Below are positions 40,426-49,170 of a stretch of DNA of 64,000 nt, piece after piece. The notes under the pieces are model-generated. The model had not been told where the DNA came from. It saw nothing but the letters and a program-made list of their open reading frames with translations, and ran no database searches. A program made the translations under genes and the position numbers. Numbering within the stretch: the first letter of the stretch is position 1; the number at the start of each line of letters is the position of its first letter. Source of the DNA: Bacteroidales bacterium UBA5433 (GTDB lineage: Bacteria > Bacteroidota > Bacteroidia > Bacteroidales > UBA932); NCBI GenBank assembly GCA_002427525.1, contig DIRP01000023.1, positions 1 through 64,000 on the forward strand, read 5' to 3'.

Positions 40426-41179
40426 TATCAAGCAATACAGACGTAAAGAAGTAGAGCGCCAGCGCGTGGAATCTATTTTGGGGCTGTTGCCGGCGGGTGT
40501 GCAGACGGTGCTGGAAGCCGGGTGCCGCGACGGTTATATTACGCACCTGTTGGCAGACCGGTATCCCGAGGTAACGGCGTTGGATTTGCAACTGCCTGTT
40601 ATAGAGCACCCGCGAGTTACGTGCGTGCAGGGCGATATTACCCGTTTACAGTTTGCTTCCCGTTCCTTTGATTTGGTGGTATGTACCCAGGTGTTGGAAC
40701 ATATTCCTGCCGAGAAGCTGGAAGATGCCTGTGCGGAATTGCTGCGGGTAACCAAGAGGTATTTGCTTATTGGAGTGCCTTACAAACAGGATCTGCGTGT
40801 TCATGCCATGCGGTGTGTGCAGTGTGGTACGTTAAATCCCACTACGGGACACTTGCATTCTTTTGACAGGGAGCGTCTGCTGGCTCTTTTTGGGGACAGG
40901 CCTTTTTCCAGAATCGATTACGCAGGGGAAGGTGTGTATAAGACGAACCGCTTCTCTTACGCGCTGTACAAACGTTTTGGCTTTCCTTACGGTTCCTATG
41001 AGCAGGAAGAGCCGTGCATCTGCTGCGGCGCGGCGCTGGAAAAGCCTCGGCTTCCTTTGTTTTTACGTCTTGTTTGTTTGTTTGCCAAAGGGTTGGAGTT
41101 TGTGCAAAACAAAACAGGGCCCGATAAGAGCCCTGTCTGGATTCATATGTTATGGGATTTTAAAGAGCAGGAGACATAG
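40418..41179 (+). CDS. SAM-dependent class I methyltransferase
   Basis: The 253-residue protein has a UbiE/Methyltransf_11 Rossmann core: VLEAGCRDGYITHLLADR (SAM-binding motif I), VTALDLQL, VTCVQGDITRL, FDLVVCTQVLEHIPAEKL and LRVTKRYLLIGVP. A C-terminal part contains two CxxC pairs (CVQCG, CICCG) that may bind zinc. The start is GTG at 40418, overlapping the end of the GT2 gene. The likely substrate is a glycan or lipid intermediate handled by the neighbouring GT2 (inference). Its 3' end overlaps the convergent M16 gene by 20 nt and contains that gene's terminator hairpin. Confidence 0.87.
   Translation: MFDIKQYRRKEVERQRVESILGLLPAGVQTVLEAGCRDGYITHLLADRYPEVTALDLQLPVIEHPRVTCVQGDITRLQFASRSFDLVVCTQVLEHIPAEKLEDACAELLRVTKRYLLIGVPYKQDLRVHAMRCVQCGTLNPTTGHLHSFDRERLLALFGDRPFSRIDYAGEGVYKTNRFSYALYKRFGFPYGSYEQEEPCICCGAALEKPRLPLFLRLVCLFAKGLEFVQNKTGPDKSPVWIHMLWDFKEQET
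41104..41136 (-). terminator. Terminator of the M16 gene, embedded in the methyltransferase coding sequence
   Basis: Stem ACAGGGC / GCCCTGT with a 9-nt loop (41114-41136) is followed on the minus strand by TTTTGTTTTGC. It lies 24 nt beyond the M16 stop codon and inside the convergent coding sequence. Confidence 0.65.
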
Positions 41180-43973
41180 AGATATCTATGAAGTTCCCCT
41201 GACTAAGGAAATCCCTGAAGAAATCCTGTAACGTTGCCGGTGTGATTCCTTTAACTATGCTTTCGTAGTCTGTGAAGGTGTCTAACCCATCGTCGTAGTA
41301 ACTGGTGATTACTTGTTTCCAGAAACTGTTGGAAATAAGGTTTTCCTGGCGGTTTTTCAGGAAGTTCTCTTTTGTTTTGTTTACGTATTCTTCCGACGGT
41401 CCGTTGTCCCTGACATGGATGATGTCTGCTTTTACAATTTCCGTCATTCTTGCCTGTTTTTCAGGGTCTGTATCGAAGGCAATAATAATACCGCCGTAAG
41501 CTTCCGGTCTGTCCAGAAGGAGTTTTTGGACAGAAGCACCGTACGTTCCGCCTTCATCTTCCCGCAGGCTTTGGATATAAGCCATGTTCAGGACGGATTG
41601 AACGGCATCCATGTAAACGGTATTTACCAGGTTGTACGGCATGTCTGCTGTATACACGTTTATAATGCTGGTCTTGGGCGTTTCCATTTCTACCGTAAAG
41701 TGGTTGTCAATGGTACCTTTTTGAATGCGGTTGTCGTTCACCTTCCAGATAGCAGGTTTTTTTCCTGCGGGAAGGGAACCCAGGTACAGTTCCACAAGAG
41801 GCTTGAGGGTTTCCGGATCTACATTGCCCACAATCGTTACCAAAGCTCCGTTCATGTTGCTAAAGCAGGTTCTGTAAGCTGCTTCCATACTTTGCAGCGA
41901 TACTTTATCCAGCAATTCGGAAGATACAATCTGGCTGCGCGGGTTGTTGTTGAACAAAGTACTTATCAGCTCTTGTTGCAGTTTGAAATTGGGGGTTTGC
42001 TCCAGGTTGGGAACAATAGCCCGTAACTGTGCCATGGGAGCTTCAAATTCACTGTCCACAAAACGAGGTGTTACTATGTAGGCGTAAACGAGTTCAAACA
42101 ACGTTTCCAGGTCTTGTGGGGAAGCACTGCCGTTGATTCCCTGGCTGTAACCTTCCAGATACGGATTGGCTTGCGCAATCTTCCCGGTAAGCTTGCGTTT
42201 GAGGGCCGAGGCGTTAAATTCGCCCACTCCGCTACTTTGTACCCATAAGCCAAATACGTTGCCTTCTACCGATGGAAGCAGGTCTTCCGGAATAATGGAG
42301 TGGCCTCCGTCGCTCTTTAAGGAGAAAAGAACTTCGTCTTTTCTGTAGTCGGTGGGTTTGACCACTACTTGAATGCCGTTGGACAGGGTCCATACCGTGC
42401 TGCCAAATACGCCGCTTGCTTCTTTGGTGATTTTACCGGGAACAAGCGTTGCTACATCTACAAGGGGCTGGTCTGATACTTCTTCCTCATAGGCTTCCAG
42501 TTCCATTTCCTCTACCGAGTCCATAATGGCCTGCAGCTCTTCTGCTGTAGGAATAGCCAGTCCTTCACGTGCGGGACTGTTAAGAAGCACAATGCGGTTT
42601 TCTTCCGTAATAACTTGTGCTGCTATCTGATTTAGCTGTTCCAGCTGAATGAAAGGCATGTATCCTTTGGCAACCTCCAGTTCGTAGGCAGGATCCAGGA
42701 TGGGTTCGTTGTCGGCAAAATGGCTGATCATGGGATAGACCAACTCGGCATTCCTGCGGTCTCCTGCATTTTCAGCTGCGCGCTCCAAACGGCGCAGGTA
42801 ATTGGTTTTGGCACGTTCCAGCTCGGCTTCTGTAAATCCGAAACGACGCATTTTTTCTATTTCCATTAACAGGGCATGAAATGACTGGCTGCTTTCACCG
42901 TCTTTCGCTCCGACTGCAAACAGGGTGGCATCTGCCGAGGTGGTGAGTGGGGAAAAGCCCATACTGCCACCCAGGAAAGGAGCATTGGGTTGCTGAGCAA
43001 TTTCCTGCAAACGGTCATTCATCATTGTGGTAATGAATGATTTAAACATGTCAACCATATAAACCATTCCCAAGGGACGCATTTCATGAGGGATGGGGTC
43101 GGTTTTGATGACGAATGTAATGCTGGTACTTTGTGCTTCCGGGTCTGTTATGATGCCAATAATGGGGTCGTCATTTTCCGGTATGGGTATCAATTTCTTT
43201 GGGCTGGGCGTTTCCGGTGCGGGGACATCCTGGAAAAGTACTGTCAGCTTGTCATATACCTGATCCACATCTACGTCTCCTACAATGATAACAGCCTGGT
43301 GATCGGGGCGGTACCATGTTTCGTAAAAGTCTACCAGTTCCTGGTAATGGAACGTGGAAATACCTTCGATTGTACCAATCAGGTTGCATTCGGCATACTT
43401 GGATCCCTTGTAGAGGTAGGGGAGCGCTTCTTCAAACATACGCCATTGGGCATCCCGGCGTGTGCGCAGTTCTTCAATAATCACTCCGCGTTCCAGGTCA
43501 ATTTCTTCCGGGAGGTTGCTTACAAAGTGGGAGTAATCGTGCAGAATAAGCAGGCAGGTATCCAATACGCCTTCGCGTAGCAAGGGTACGTTGTTGAGCA
43601 TGTACATGGTCTGTTCTACACCTGTGGAAGCATTGATGTTTCTTCCAAAACTGCATCCGATACTTTCCAGGTAATTGATCATCATTTTACCGGGCAGGTT
43701 TTTAGACCCGTTGAGTGCCATGTGTTCAAGAAAGTGTGCCAGTCCTGCCTGACGTTCATTTTCCTGAATGGCGCCTACGTTAGTAAAGAGGTAGAACTCG
43801 GCCCTTTGTTCAGGTTTTGCGTTGTGCCTGATGTAGTAGGTGAGTCCGTTATCTAATTTGCCAATTCTGACTGCAGGATCGTTTTTGAGCGGTTCCTGGG
43901 GGTTAGCCATTTGGGCAAAACCGGTTATACTTGCTACTATAAGAACAACCAGTGTTGTTATAAATTTTCTCAT
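41160..43973 (-). CDS. M16 family zinc metallopeptidase (PqqL-like, two-domain)
   Basis: The 937-residue protein has a Sec signal (cleavage near residue 21, GFAQ). The inverted zinc motif is H80-F-L-E83-H84 in GLAHFLEHMALNG, with the third ligand region EEIDLERGVIIEEL about 75 residues later. A second, inactive M16 half begins near residue 510 (VFGSTVWTLSNGIQVVVKPT). It is a periplasmic clamshell peptidase for short peptides, probably working downstream of dipeptidases. Length is normal for Bacteroidetes PqqL-like proteins. The gene is divergent from the C69 dipeptidase, another peptide-degrading exported enzyme. Confidence 0.94.
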   Translation of the reverse strand: MRKFITTLVVLIVASITGFAQMANPQEPLKNDPAVRIGKLDNGLTYYIRHNAKPEQRAEFYLFTNVGAIQENERQAGLAHFLEHMALNGSKNLPGKMMINYLESIGCSFGRNINASTGVEQTMYMLNNVPLLREGVLDTCLLILHDYSHFVSNLPEEIDLERGVIIEELRTRRDAQWRMFEEALPYLYKGSKYAECNLIGTIEGISTFHYQELVDFYETWYRPDHQAVIIVGDVDVDQVYDKLTVLFQDVPAPETPSPKKLIPIPENDDPIIGIITDPEAQSTSITFVIKTDPIPHEMRPLGMVYMVDMFKSFITTMMNDRLQEIAQQPNAPFLGGSMGFSPLTTSADATLFAVGAKDGESSQSFHALLMEIEKMRRFGFTEAELERAKTNYLRRLERAAENAGDRRNAELVYPMISHFADNEPILDPAYELEVAKGYMPFIQLEQLNQIAAQVITEENRIVLLNSPAREGLAIPTAEELQAIMDSVEEMELEAYEEEVSDQPLVDVATLVPGKITKEASGVFGSTVWTLSNGIQVVVKPTDYRKDEVLFSLKSDGGHSIIPEDLLPSVEGNVFGLWVQSSGVGEFNASALKRKLTGKIAQANPYLEGYSQGINGSASPQDLETLFELVYAYIVTPRFVDSEFEAPMAQLRAIVPNLEQTPNFKLQQELISTLFNNNPRSQIVSSELLDKVSLQSMEAAYRTCFSNMNGALVTIVGNVDPETLKPLVELYLGSLPAGKKPAIWKVNDNRIQKGTIDNHFTVEMETPKTSIINVYTADMPYNLVNTVYMDAVQSVLNMAYIQSLREDEGGTYGASVQKLLLDRPEAYGGIIIAFDTDPEKQARMTEIVKADIIHVRDNGPSEEYVNKTKENFLKNRQENLISNSFWKQVITSYYDDGLDTFTDYESIVKGITPATLQDFFRDFLSQGNFIDISMSPAL

Positions 43974-44060
43974 AATGTAAAAATTGTTTTGTAATGAATT
44001 TAAGCAATAAAGGTAGGAAATTTAGTTGATGTAATGGTATTTTCGTATTTTTACAAAATG

Positions 44061-44068
44061 TACATTTG
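44061..44068 (+). promoter_or_regulatory. -7 box of the C69 dipeptidase gene
   Basis: TACATTTG matches TAnnTTTG and lies 15 nt before the ATG at 44084. The -33 region has only a TTT at 44041-44043. Confidence 0.5.
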
Positions 44069-44083
44069 ATAAAACTGATAATA

Positions 44084-45754
44084 ATGATTACCAGAAAAAC
44101 TTTTTTAAGCCTGATGGCTGTGCTTGTAAGTGCAGGGACTGTGTGGCCGTGTACCAACCTGATTGTAACAAAAGGAGCTTCTAAGGATGGTTCCGTTATG
44201 GTTACATATTCTGCTGATTCCCACCAATTGTATGGTGAATTGTATTTTTGGCCGGCTGCCACATGGGCAGAGGGAACCATGCTGAAAATTTACGAGTGGG
44301 ACAGCGGCAGGTATATGGGGGAAATACCACAGGCTCCGGTTACTTATTCTGTAACCGGTAATATGAACGAATACCAATTGCTTATTGGAGAGACAACGTT
44401 TGGCGGAAGACGGGAGTTCAATGACCGGAACGGAATCATGGACTACGGTTCTTTGATTTACGTGACGTTGCAACGTTGCAAAACGGCACGTGAGGCAATT
44501 GCCATGATCGATCACCTGATGCAGACGTACGGGTATGGTTCCGGGGGCGAGTCTTTTACGATTGCCGATCCCGATGAAGTATGGATAATGGAAGTGATTG
44601 CCAAAGCGCCCCGTATGGTGGAAGGTGTGAATGTAAATAAAGGGGCAGTTTGGGTAGCAAAACGTATTCCCGATGGGTATATAAGTGCCCATGCCAATCA
44701 GGCACGTATTACTACGATTGATTTCAACGATCCCTCAACTTGCCTGTACAGCCCCGATGTGATTTCACATGCCCGGGAAATGGGGATTTTTTCCGGAAAA
44801 GATAAAGAATTTAGTTTTTCGGATATCTATAATCCGGTAGATTTTGGAGGTGCCCGTTTTTGCGATGCGCGGGTGTGGGCTTTCTTTAATAAGTACAACG
44901 ACGGCATGGGCAAATACCTGGACTATGCCATGGGGCACAACCTTTCCAACAGAATGCCTCTGTATGTGAAACCAAAAGTAAAATTGTCCGTTAAAGACCT
45001 GGCAGACATGATGCGCGATCATTTTGACGGAACTCCGCTGGATATGACTTGTGATATTGGTGCAGGGGGCAATGCCCTGCCTTACCGGTGGAGGCCGCTT
45101 ACGTTTGAGGTGGATGGTAAGTCTTATGTGAATGAAAGGGCTATTGTGACCCAGCAAACCGGATGGTGGTTTGTAGGACAGTGCCGCAGCGATTTGCCAC
45201 GTAATCTGGGCGGATTGTATTGGTTTGGCGTGGACGATGCCGGGACCTCTGCACTTATTCCCATCTACAGCGTATCGCAACGTGTTCCGCATTGCCTGGA
45301 AGTGGGGAACGGAAGCATGCTGGAGTATTCGGAAACATCCCTGTTCTGGATTTTTAACAGGGTGGCTCAGTTTGCTTACTTGCGTTACAACGAGATAGGC
45401 GCCGAAGTACGGGGAGTTGTAGATGCCTGGGAAAATTCCATGGTAGAAAAAACAGCGCTGGCTGACCGTGTGGCAGCTGAATTGTACAAAGAATCTCCCG
45501 AGGCAGCCCGCGAGTATTTGACAGATTTTAGTGTGCAAACGGCTCAGGCTTTGTTGGAGAAATGGGTTGGGCTGGATAAATACCTGATGGTTAAATATAT
45601 TGATGGAAATACCAAACGTCAGCATCCCGATGGTTCTTTTGCAGACAACAAAAACGACCCACACATTCCTGCACCGCCTATTCAGGCAGGATATACACAA
45701 AAATGGAAAGAAGCCGTTGCTAAAGATCACGGTAAGATATTAGAATCCAGATAA
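44084..45754 (+). CDS. C69 family dipeptidase
   Basis: The 556-residue protein has a signal peptide whose cleavage would expose Cys23 (GTVWPCTNLIVTKGASKDGS). That Cys is the N-terminal nucleophile expected for this Ntn-hydrolase family (Peptidase_C69, PF03577). Further family segments are MNEYQLLIGETTFGGR, ESFTIADPDEVWIMEV and QTGWWFVGQCRSDLP. It cleaves dipeptides in the periplasm. An upstream in-frame TTG at 44066 is inside the promoter and is rejected. The nfeD gene follows after one nucleotide, so the two form an operon. Confidence 0.94.
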   Translation: MITRKTFLSLMAVLVSAGTVWPCTNLIVTKGASKDGSVMVTYSADSHQLYGELYFWPAATWAEGTMLKIYEWDSGRYMGEIPQAPVTYSVTGNMNEYQLLIGETTFGGRREFNDRNGIMDYGSLIYVTLQRCKTAREAIAMIDHLMQTYGYGSGGESFTIADPDEVWIMEVIAKAPRMVEGVNVNKGAVWVAKRIPDGYISAHANQARITTIDFNDPSTCLYSPDVISHAREMGIFSGKDKEFSFSDIYNPVDFGGARFCDARVWAFFNKYNDGMGKYLDYAMGHNLSNRMPLYVKPKVKLSVKDLADMMRDHFDGTPLDMTCDIGAGGNALPYRWRPLTFEVDGKSYVNERAIVTQQTGWWFVGQCRSDLPRNLGGLYWFGVDDAGTSALIPIYSVSQRVPHCLEVGNGSMLEYSETSLFWIFNRVAQFAYLRYNEIGAEVRGVVDAWENSMVEKTALADRVAAELYKESPEAAREYLTDFSVQTAQALLEKWVGLDKYLMVKYIDGNTKRQHPDGSFADNKNDPHIPAPPIQAGYTQKWKEAVAKDHGKILESR

Positions 45755-45755
45755 A

Positions 45756-47102
45756 ATGAAAAAGACAGGTCGTATCCTGTTCCTGGCCTTATGTACGTTC
45801 ATTGGAACAGCTGCGTGGGCACAGATTCCCGAGGCAGTTCCTCCGGAAACCGTTGCAGACAGTTGCCGCGTTTTTGTGGTGACTATTGACAGCGAGATTC
45901 ATGCAAAATCTGCCAGGATGCTTGAAAAGGCACTGAAAGAAGCGGAAACACGTAAGGCAGATGTGTTCCTGATGCGTCTGAACACGTTTGGCGGCGCGCT
46001 GGATGCAGCGGAAAAAATGCGGACTGCCTTGCTGGAAGCATCGTTTACGACCGTTGCTTTTATCGATCATCAGGCTGCCTCGGCAGGTGCTCTTATTTCT
46101 TTGGCGTGTGACAGTATTGTGATGGCGCCGGGCTCAACCATTGGCTCGGCTACGGTAGTAAACCAAACCGGAGAAGCTATGCCGGAGAAATACCAGTCGT
46201 ACATGCGTTCTCTTATGCGCGCTACGGCAGAAGAAACAGGCAGGGATCCGGCGCTGGCAGAACAAATGGTCAGTGGCGATACAATTGTGAACCTGACTAC
46301 CAACGAGGCCATTGCTATTGGATTTGCACAGGGTCAGGCAGCCGGTGTTCCGGAGGTTCTGGCCTTGTTGGGATACGAATCCTGCCAGGTTGATGAGTAC
46401 AAAGAAACGGGGTTGGATAAGGTGATAGGTTTTTTCCTTTTGCCTTTGGTTCAGGCCCTGTTGCTTATGGGAATGATTGGTGGTGTTTTCATTGAGCTGA
46501 AGACTCCGGGTGTGGGGCTTCCGCTTGCCGTGGCTATACTGTGTGCCATTGGGTATTTTTCTCCGTTGTTTTTGGAAGGAATTGCCCGCTATTGGGAGCT
46601 GATTATCATTGTTGTGGGATTGATTTTGCTGGGTATAGAAATTTTTGTGACGCCCGGTTTTGGTGTGTTGGGTGTTACGGGATTGCTGGCCATAGCAGCC
46701 GGACTGGTGCTGGTGATGGTGGACAATTGGATTTTTGAATTTAAAGGACCTTTCCCCTGGTACGCACTCCTGAATCCCGTAGCCATTGTTTCTGTGGCCG
46801 GTTTGGCCTCACTTACAGGTATGTTGCTTTCTATTCATTACCTGTTTCCTACGCGCGTCTTCAACCATATTGCCTTGCGTACGGACCTGACAACTGAATC
46901 GGGCTTTGTAGGGGTTCCGGAATTGAAAGAAATTCAAATTGGGCAGGAAGGCGTTGCGTTTACAGACCTGCGCCCTTCCGGTAAAGTCACTATAGGGGAC
47001 CGTTGGGTAGAAGCGCGTGCTGCTGTGGGCTATATTACCAAAAATACAAAAGTGAAAGTCGTTCGCATCGAGGGCGGGGCACTATTTGTGGAAGAAGTGT
47101 AG
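45756..47102 (+). CDS. NfeD-family membrane serine protease
   Basis: The 448-residue protein has a signal peptide (about 1-22), then a ClpP/crotonase-like protease domain: FLMRLNTFGGALDAAEKMR, AFIDHQAASAGALISLACDSIVMAPGSTIGSAT. The nucleophile Ser is in AASAG, and Lys would come from the region around MPEKYQSYMRS. Four or five membrane helices follow (about 225-360), and a C-terminal OB-fold NfeD domain ends the protein. NfeD proteins act with stomatin/flotillin partners; none is adjacent here. The start codon is one nucleotide after the C69 stop. Confidence 0.93.
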   Translation: MKKTGRILFLALCTFIGTAAWAQIPEAVPPETVADSCRVFVVTIDSEIHAKSARMLEKALKEAETRKADVFLMRLNTFGGALDAAEKMRTALLEASFTTVAFIDHQAASAGALISLACDSIVMAPGSTIGSATVVNQTGEAMPEKYQSYMRSLMRATAEETGRDPALAEQMVSGDTIVNLTTNEAIAIGFAQGQAAGVPEVLALLGYESCQVDEYKETGLDKVIGFFLLPLVQALLLMGMIGGVFIELKTPGVGLPLAVAILCAIGYFSPLFLEGIARYWELIIIVVGLILLGIEIFVTPGFGVLGVTGLLAIAAGLVLVMVDNWIFEFKGPFPWYALLNPVAIVSVAGLASLTGMLLSIHYLFPTRVFNHIALRTDLTTESGFVGVPELKEIQIGQEGVAFTDLRPSGKVTIGDRWVEARAAVGYITKNTKVKVVRIEGGALFVEEV

Positions 47103-47121
47103 GTGGGAGGTGTAGCGCTTA

Positions 47122-47163
47122 GTGTTTGGCGCATTTGGCGCGTTCTAGATTGAATCAAGTGGC
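47122..47163. repeat. Degenerate half-copy of the RAYT-associated element at the ispG stop
   Basis: TTTGGCGCATTTGGCGCG followed by CTAGATTGAATCAAG matches the left flank and left arm of the element at 15878 with one base change in the arm. No opposite arm is found. The ispG stop codon (47155-47157) lies inside the arm. Confidence 0.75.
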
Positions 47164-48465
47164 GTGCTGTTGGTCGGATTCGATAAGCTGCAACAGGTGT
47201 TGTACGGCTTCTTCTTGCGGGATGCCGCGCATTACGGGGATTTTTCCTTTATATAGCGTGATTTTTTCGTTGCCTTCGCCTACGTAACCGTATTGTGCGT
47301 CTGCCATTTCTCCGGGGCCGTTTACGATGCAGCCCATGATGGCAATGGTGCAGCCTTTTAGGTGGGAAGTGGCTGCTTTGACAGCGCGGACCGTTTCTTC
47401 CAGGTTGTATTTGGTGCGGCCGCAACCGGGACAGGAGATGTATTCCGGTTTTGTAAAGACGCAGCGGGTAGCTTGCAACAGGTCCATGCAAAAGTCTGTG
47501 AGTTCTTCTTTTGTGGCAAAAGGTGCTTCTACAAAGGGCATGGGCAGGGTTTTCCAGTCGATGGTGCCATCCAGCAGGCCGGGAGCCCACTCGTAGCACG
47601 CCGAGACAATCAGTTGGTCCCACAAGTCAGCTGAAGCCGTGGGGGTTGCGGGGGTGGCAAGCAGGGGGAGGAAGAGCTTACCAAAACGGATTTCCGATTC
47701 GGGCGCCTCGGTAAGGGAAACCCGGAATGTGTTGCCTATGCCTTCTTTCAGGAGGGTGATAATGCCCGCAGCAGATTTTAGGCGGCCTTGGCGTTCGTTG
47801 CCGGATTCGGTGACACCCAGGTGTATGGGGTAGCTCATTCCGGCTTCTTCCATATGTTTGACCAACAGGCGGTTGGCTTGTACCATTACGCGGGTGTTGC
47901 TGGATTTAATGGATACTACGGTGTTGGTGAAATTAAGTTCTTGACAGACGGTAAGGTATTCCATGGCTGCCCGGCACATGCCTTCCGGTGTATCGCCATA
48001 CAATTCCATGATGTGCGCAGGCAGGGAGCCGTGGTTTACGCCAATGCGCAAGGCGGTGTGGTGCAGGTTGCAGGTTTCTAACAAGGTTGCCAGTAGTGCT
48101 TTGGCTTGCGAGGGGTCACGTGAAAAGTTCCCCGGATTGATGCGTACCTTATCGGCTACCCGGGCTGCTTCCATGGCGGTAGCTGCCGAGAAATGCACAT
48201 CGGCAACCAAAGGTATATGGATGCCGCGTTTTGAAAGGGTTTCTTTGATCTTTGCCAATGCCCTGACTTGTGGCAGCCCTTGTGTTGTAAGCCGAATCAA
48301 TTGTGCTCCGGCTGCTGCAATACGCTCACATTGGGCAACAGACGCCGCGACGTCCAGTGTGTCTGTGTTGCACATGGTCTGAACAGATACGGGGTGCTCG
48401 CCTCCGATTAGCAAGTGCCCGCCTTTGAGCATCAGGTCTCCGACAGTTACAGTATGTGTTTTCAT
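47155..48465 (-). CDS. ispG: 4-hydroxy-3-methylbut-2-enyl diphosphate synthase, compact form
   Basis: IspG (GcpE) reduces MEcPP to HMBPP in the MEP isoprenoid pathway using a [4Fe-4S] cluster. The TIM-barrel part has HPVSVQTMCNTDT, VADVHF and VRINPGNF. The cluster domain has CPGCGRTKYNLEET and IAIMGCIVNGPGEMADAQYGYVG. Bacteroidetes enzymes usually carry a long middle insertion and reach about 600 residues; this one has 436, so the insertion is much shorter. It contains an ATPATPTASA low-complexity stretch. The last codons and stop come from a RAYT-element half-site. It is the last gene of the run that starts at recQ. Confidence 0.95.
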   Translation of the reverse strand: MKTHTVTVGDLMLKGGHLLIGGEHPVSVQTMCNTDTLDVAASVAQCERIAAAGAQLIRLTTQGLPQVRALAKIKETLSKRGIHIPLVADVHFSAATAMEAARVADKVRINPGNFSRDPSQAKALLATLLETCNLHHTALRIGVNHGSLPAHIMELYGDTPEGMCRAAMEYLTVCQELNFTNTVVSIKSSNTRVMVQANRLLVKHMEEAGMSYPIHLGVTESGNERQGRLKSAAGIITLLKEGIGNTFRVSLTEAPESEIRFGKLFLPLLATPATPTASADLWDQLIVSACYEWAPGLLDGTIDWKTLPMPFVEAPFATKEELTDFCMDLLQATRCVFTKPEYISCPGCGRTKYNLEETVRAVKAATSHLKGCTIAIMGCIVNGPGEMADAQYGYVGEGNEKITLYKGKIPVMRGIPQEEAVQHLLQLIESDQQHAT

Positions 48466-48480
48466 AGGTGCAGGTATGGG

Positions 48481-49170
48481 CTACAGGTGTATAAACAGGC
48501 CGAACGTGAACAGCAGCTGTCCGGGGTAACCGTATGTATAGGATTCGTTGCTGTAGAGTGCATAATTTTCAATCATAGATAGAGAATACAGGTAGTTGGC
48601 TTCTATATGGAATTCGAATGGCTTGAGTACCAGAGCGAAGCCAAGGCCGCCCTGAAAGCCGTAATCAGCATAGATGTGGTTGCAGTCAAAGGTTACCGGA
48701 ACACCTTCCGGTTGTTCTTCGGTAAAATCTGTTGCACTCATGCGGTAGCCGGCAAAACATCCCAGGTTGATGAGCACGCGCATTTTCCAGAAATCTATAT
48801 GAAATTGGCTGGTTAGCGGTACCCGCAGGACTTCGTACACACGTTTGACATCCGGCGTATCATACGCTTGTTGGGTATAGGTGAATCCGGTTTGAACTCC
48901 AAAATAGGGTAAGTTGCCCCATAAGTCGTGGTAATAGGTATATAAAAGAGAGGCGTTTTTCCAGGACGGTACGTCTTTTTGATTCCTGCCTGGATTAAAG
49001 TGTACGGTGTTTAAAGCATATCCGCCCCTGACTCCCAGCATATGTTGTTTGTAGGGAAGTGTTTGGGCTCTTGCAACATGGCCCATGAACGGGCAGGTTG
49101 CAGAAACAGCCAACAGGAATACTACAATAAGTATTTTACTTTTGTTTGGTAGGAACGGTAAGCGTAACAT
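48481..49170 (-). CDS. Outer-membrane beta-barrel protein
   Basis: The 229-residue protein has a basic N-terminus, a hydrophobic signal and a cleavage site near residue 36 (ARAQT). The mature part alternates polar and aromatic residues as in small 8-stranded barrels: LGVRGGYALNTVHF, PYFGVQTGFTYTQQAY, VPLTSQFHIDFWKMRVLINLGCFAGY, YGFQGGLGFALVL, ending in LLFTFGLFIHL with a terminal aromatic/hydrophobic strand. It resembles the PorT-like barrels common in Bacteroidetes, but a specific role cannot be assigned. It overlaps the upstream lipoprotein gene by 35 nt and precedes ispG by 15 nt. Confidence 0.8.
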   Translation of the reverse strand: MLRLPFLPNKSKILIVVFLLAVSATCPFMGHVARAQTLPYKQHMLGVRGGYALNTVHFNPGRNQKDVPSWKNASLLYTYYHDLWGNLPYFGVQTGFTYTQQAYDTPDVKRVYEVLRVPLTSQFHIDFWKMRVLINLGCFAGYRMSATDFTEEQPEGVPVTFDCNHIYADYGFQGGLGFALVLKPFEFHIEANYLYSLSMIENYALYSNESYTYGYPGQLLFTFGLFIHL

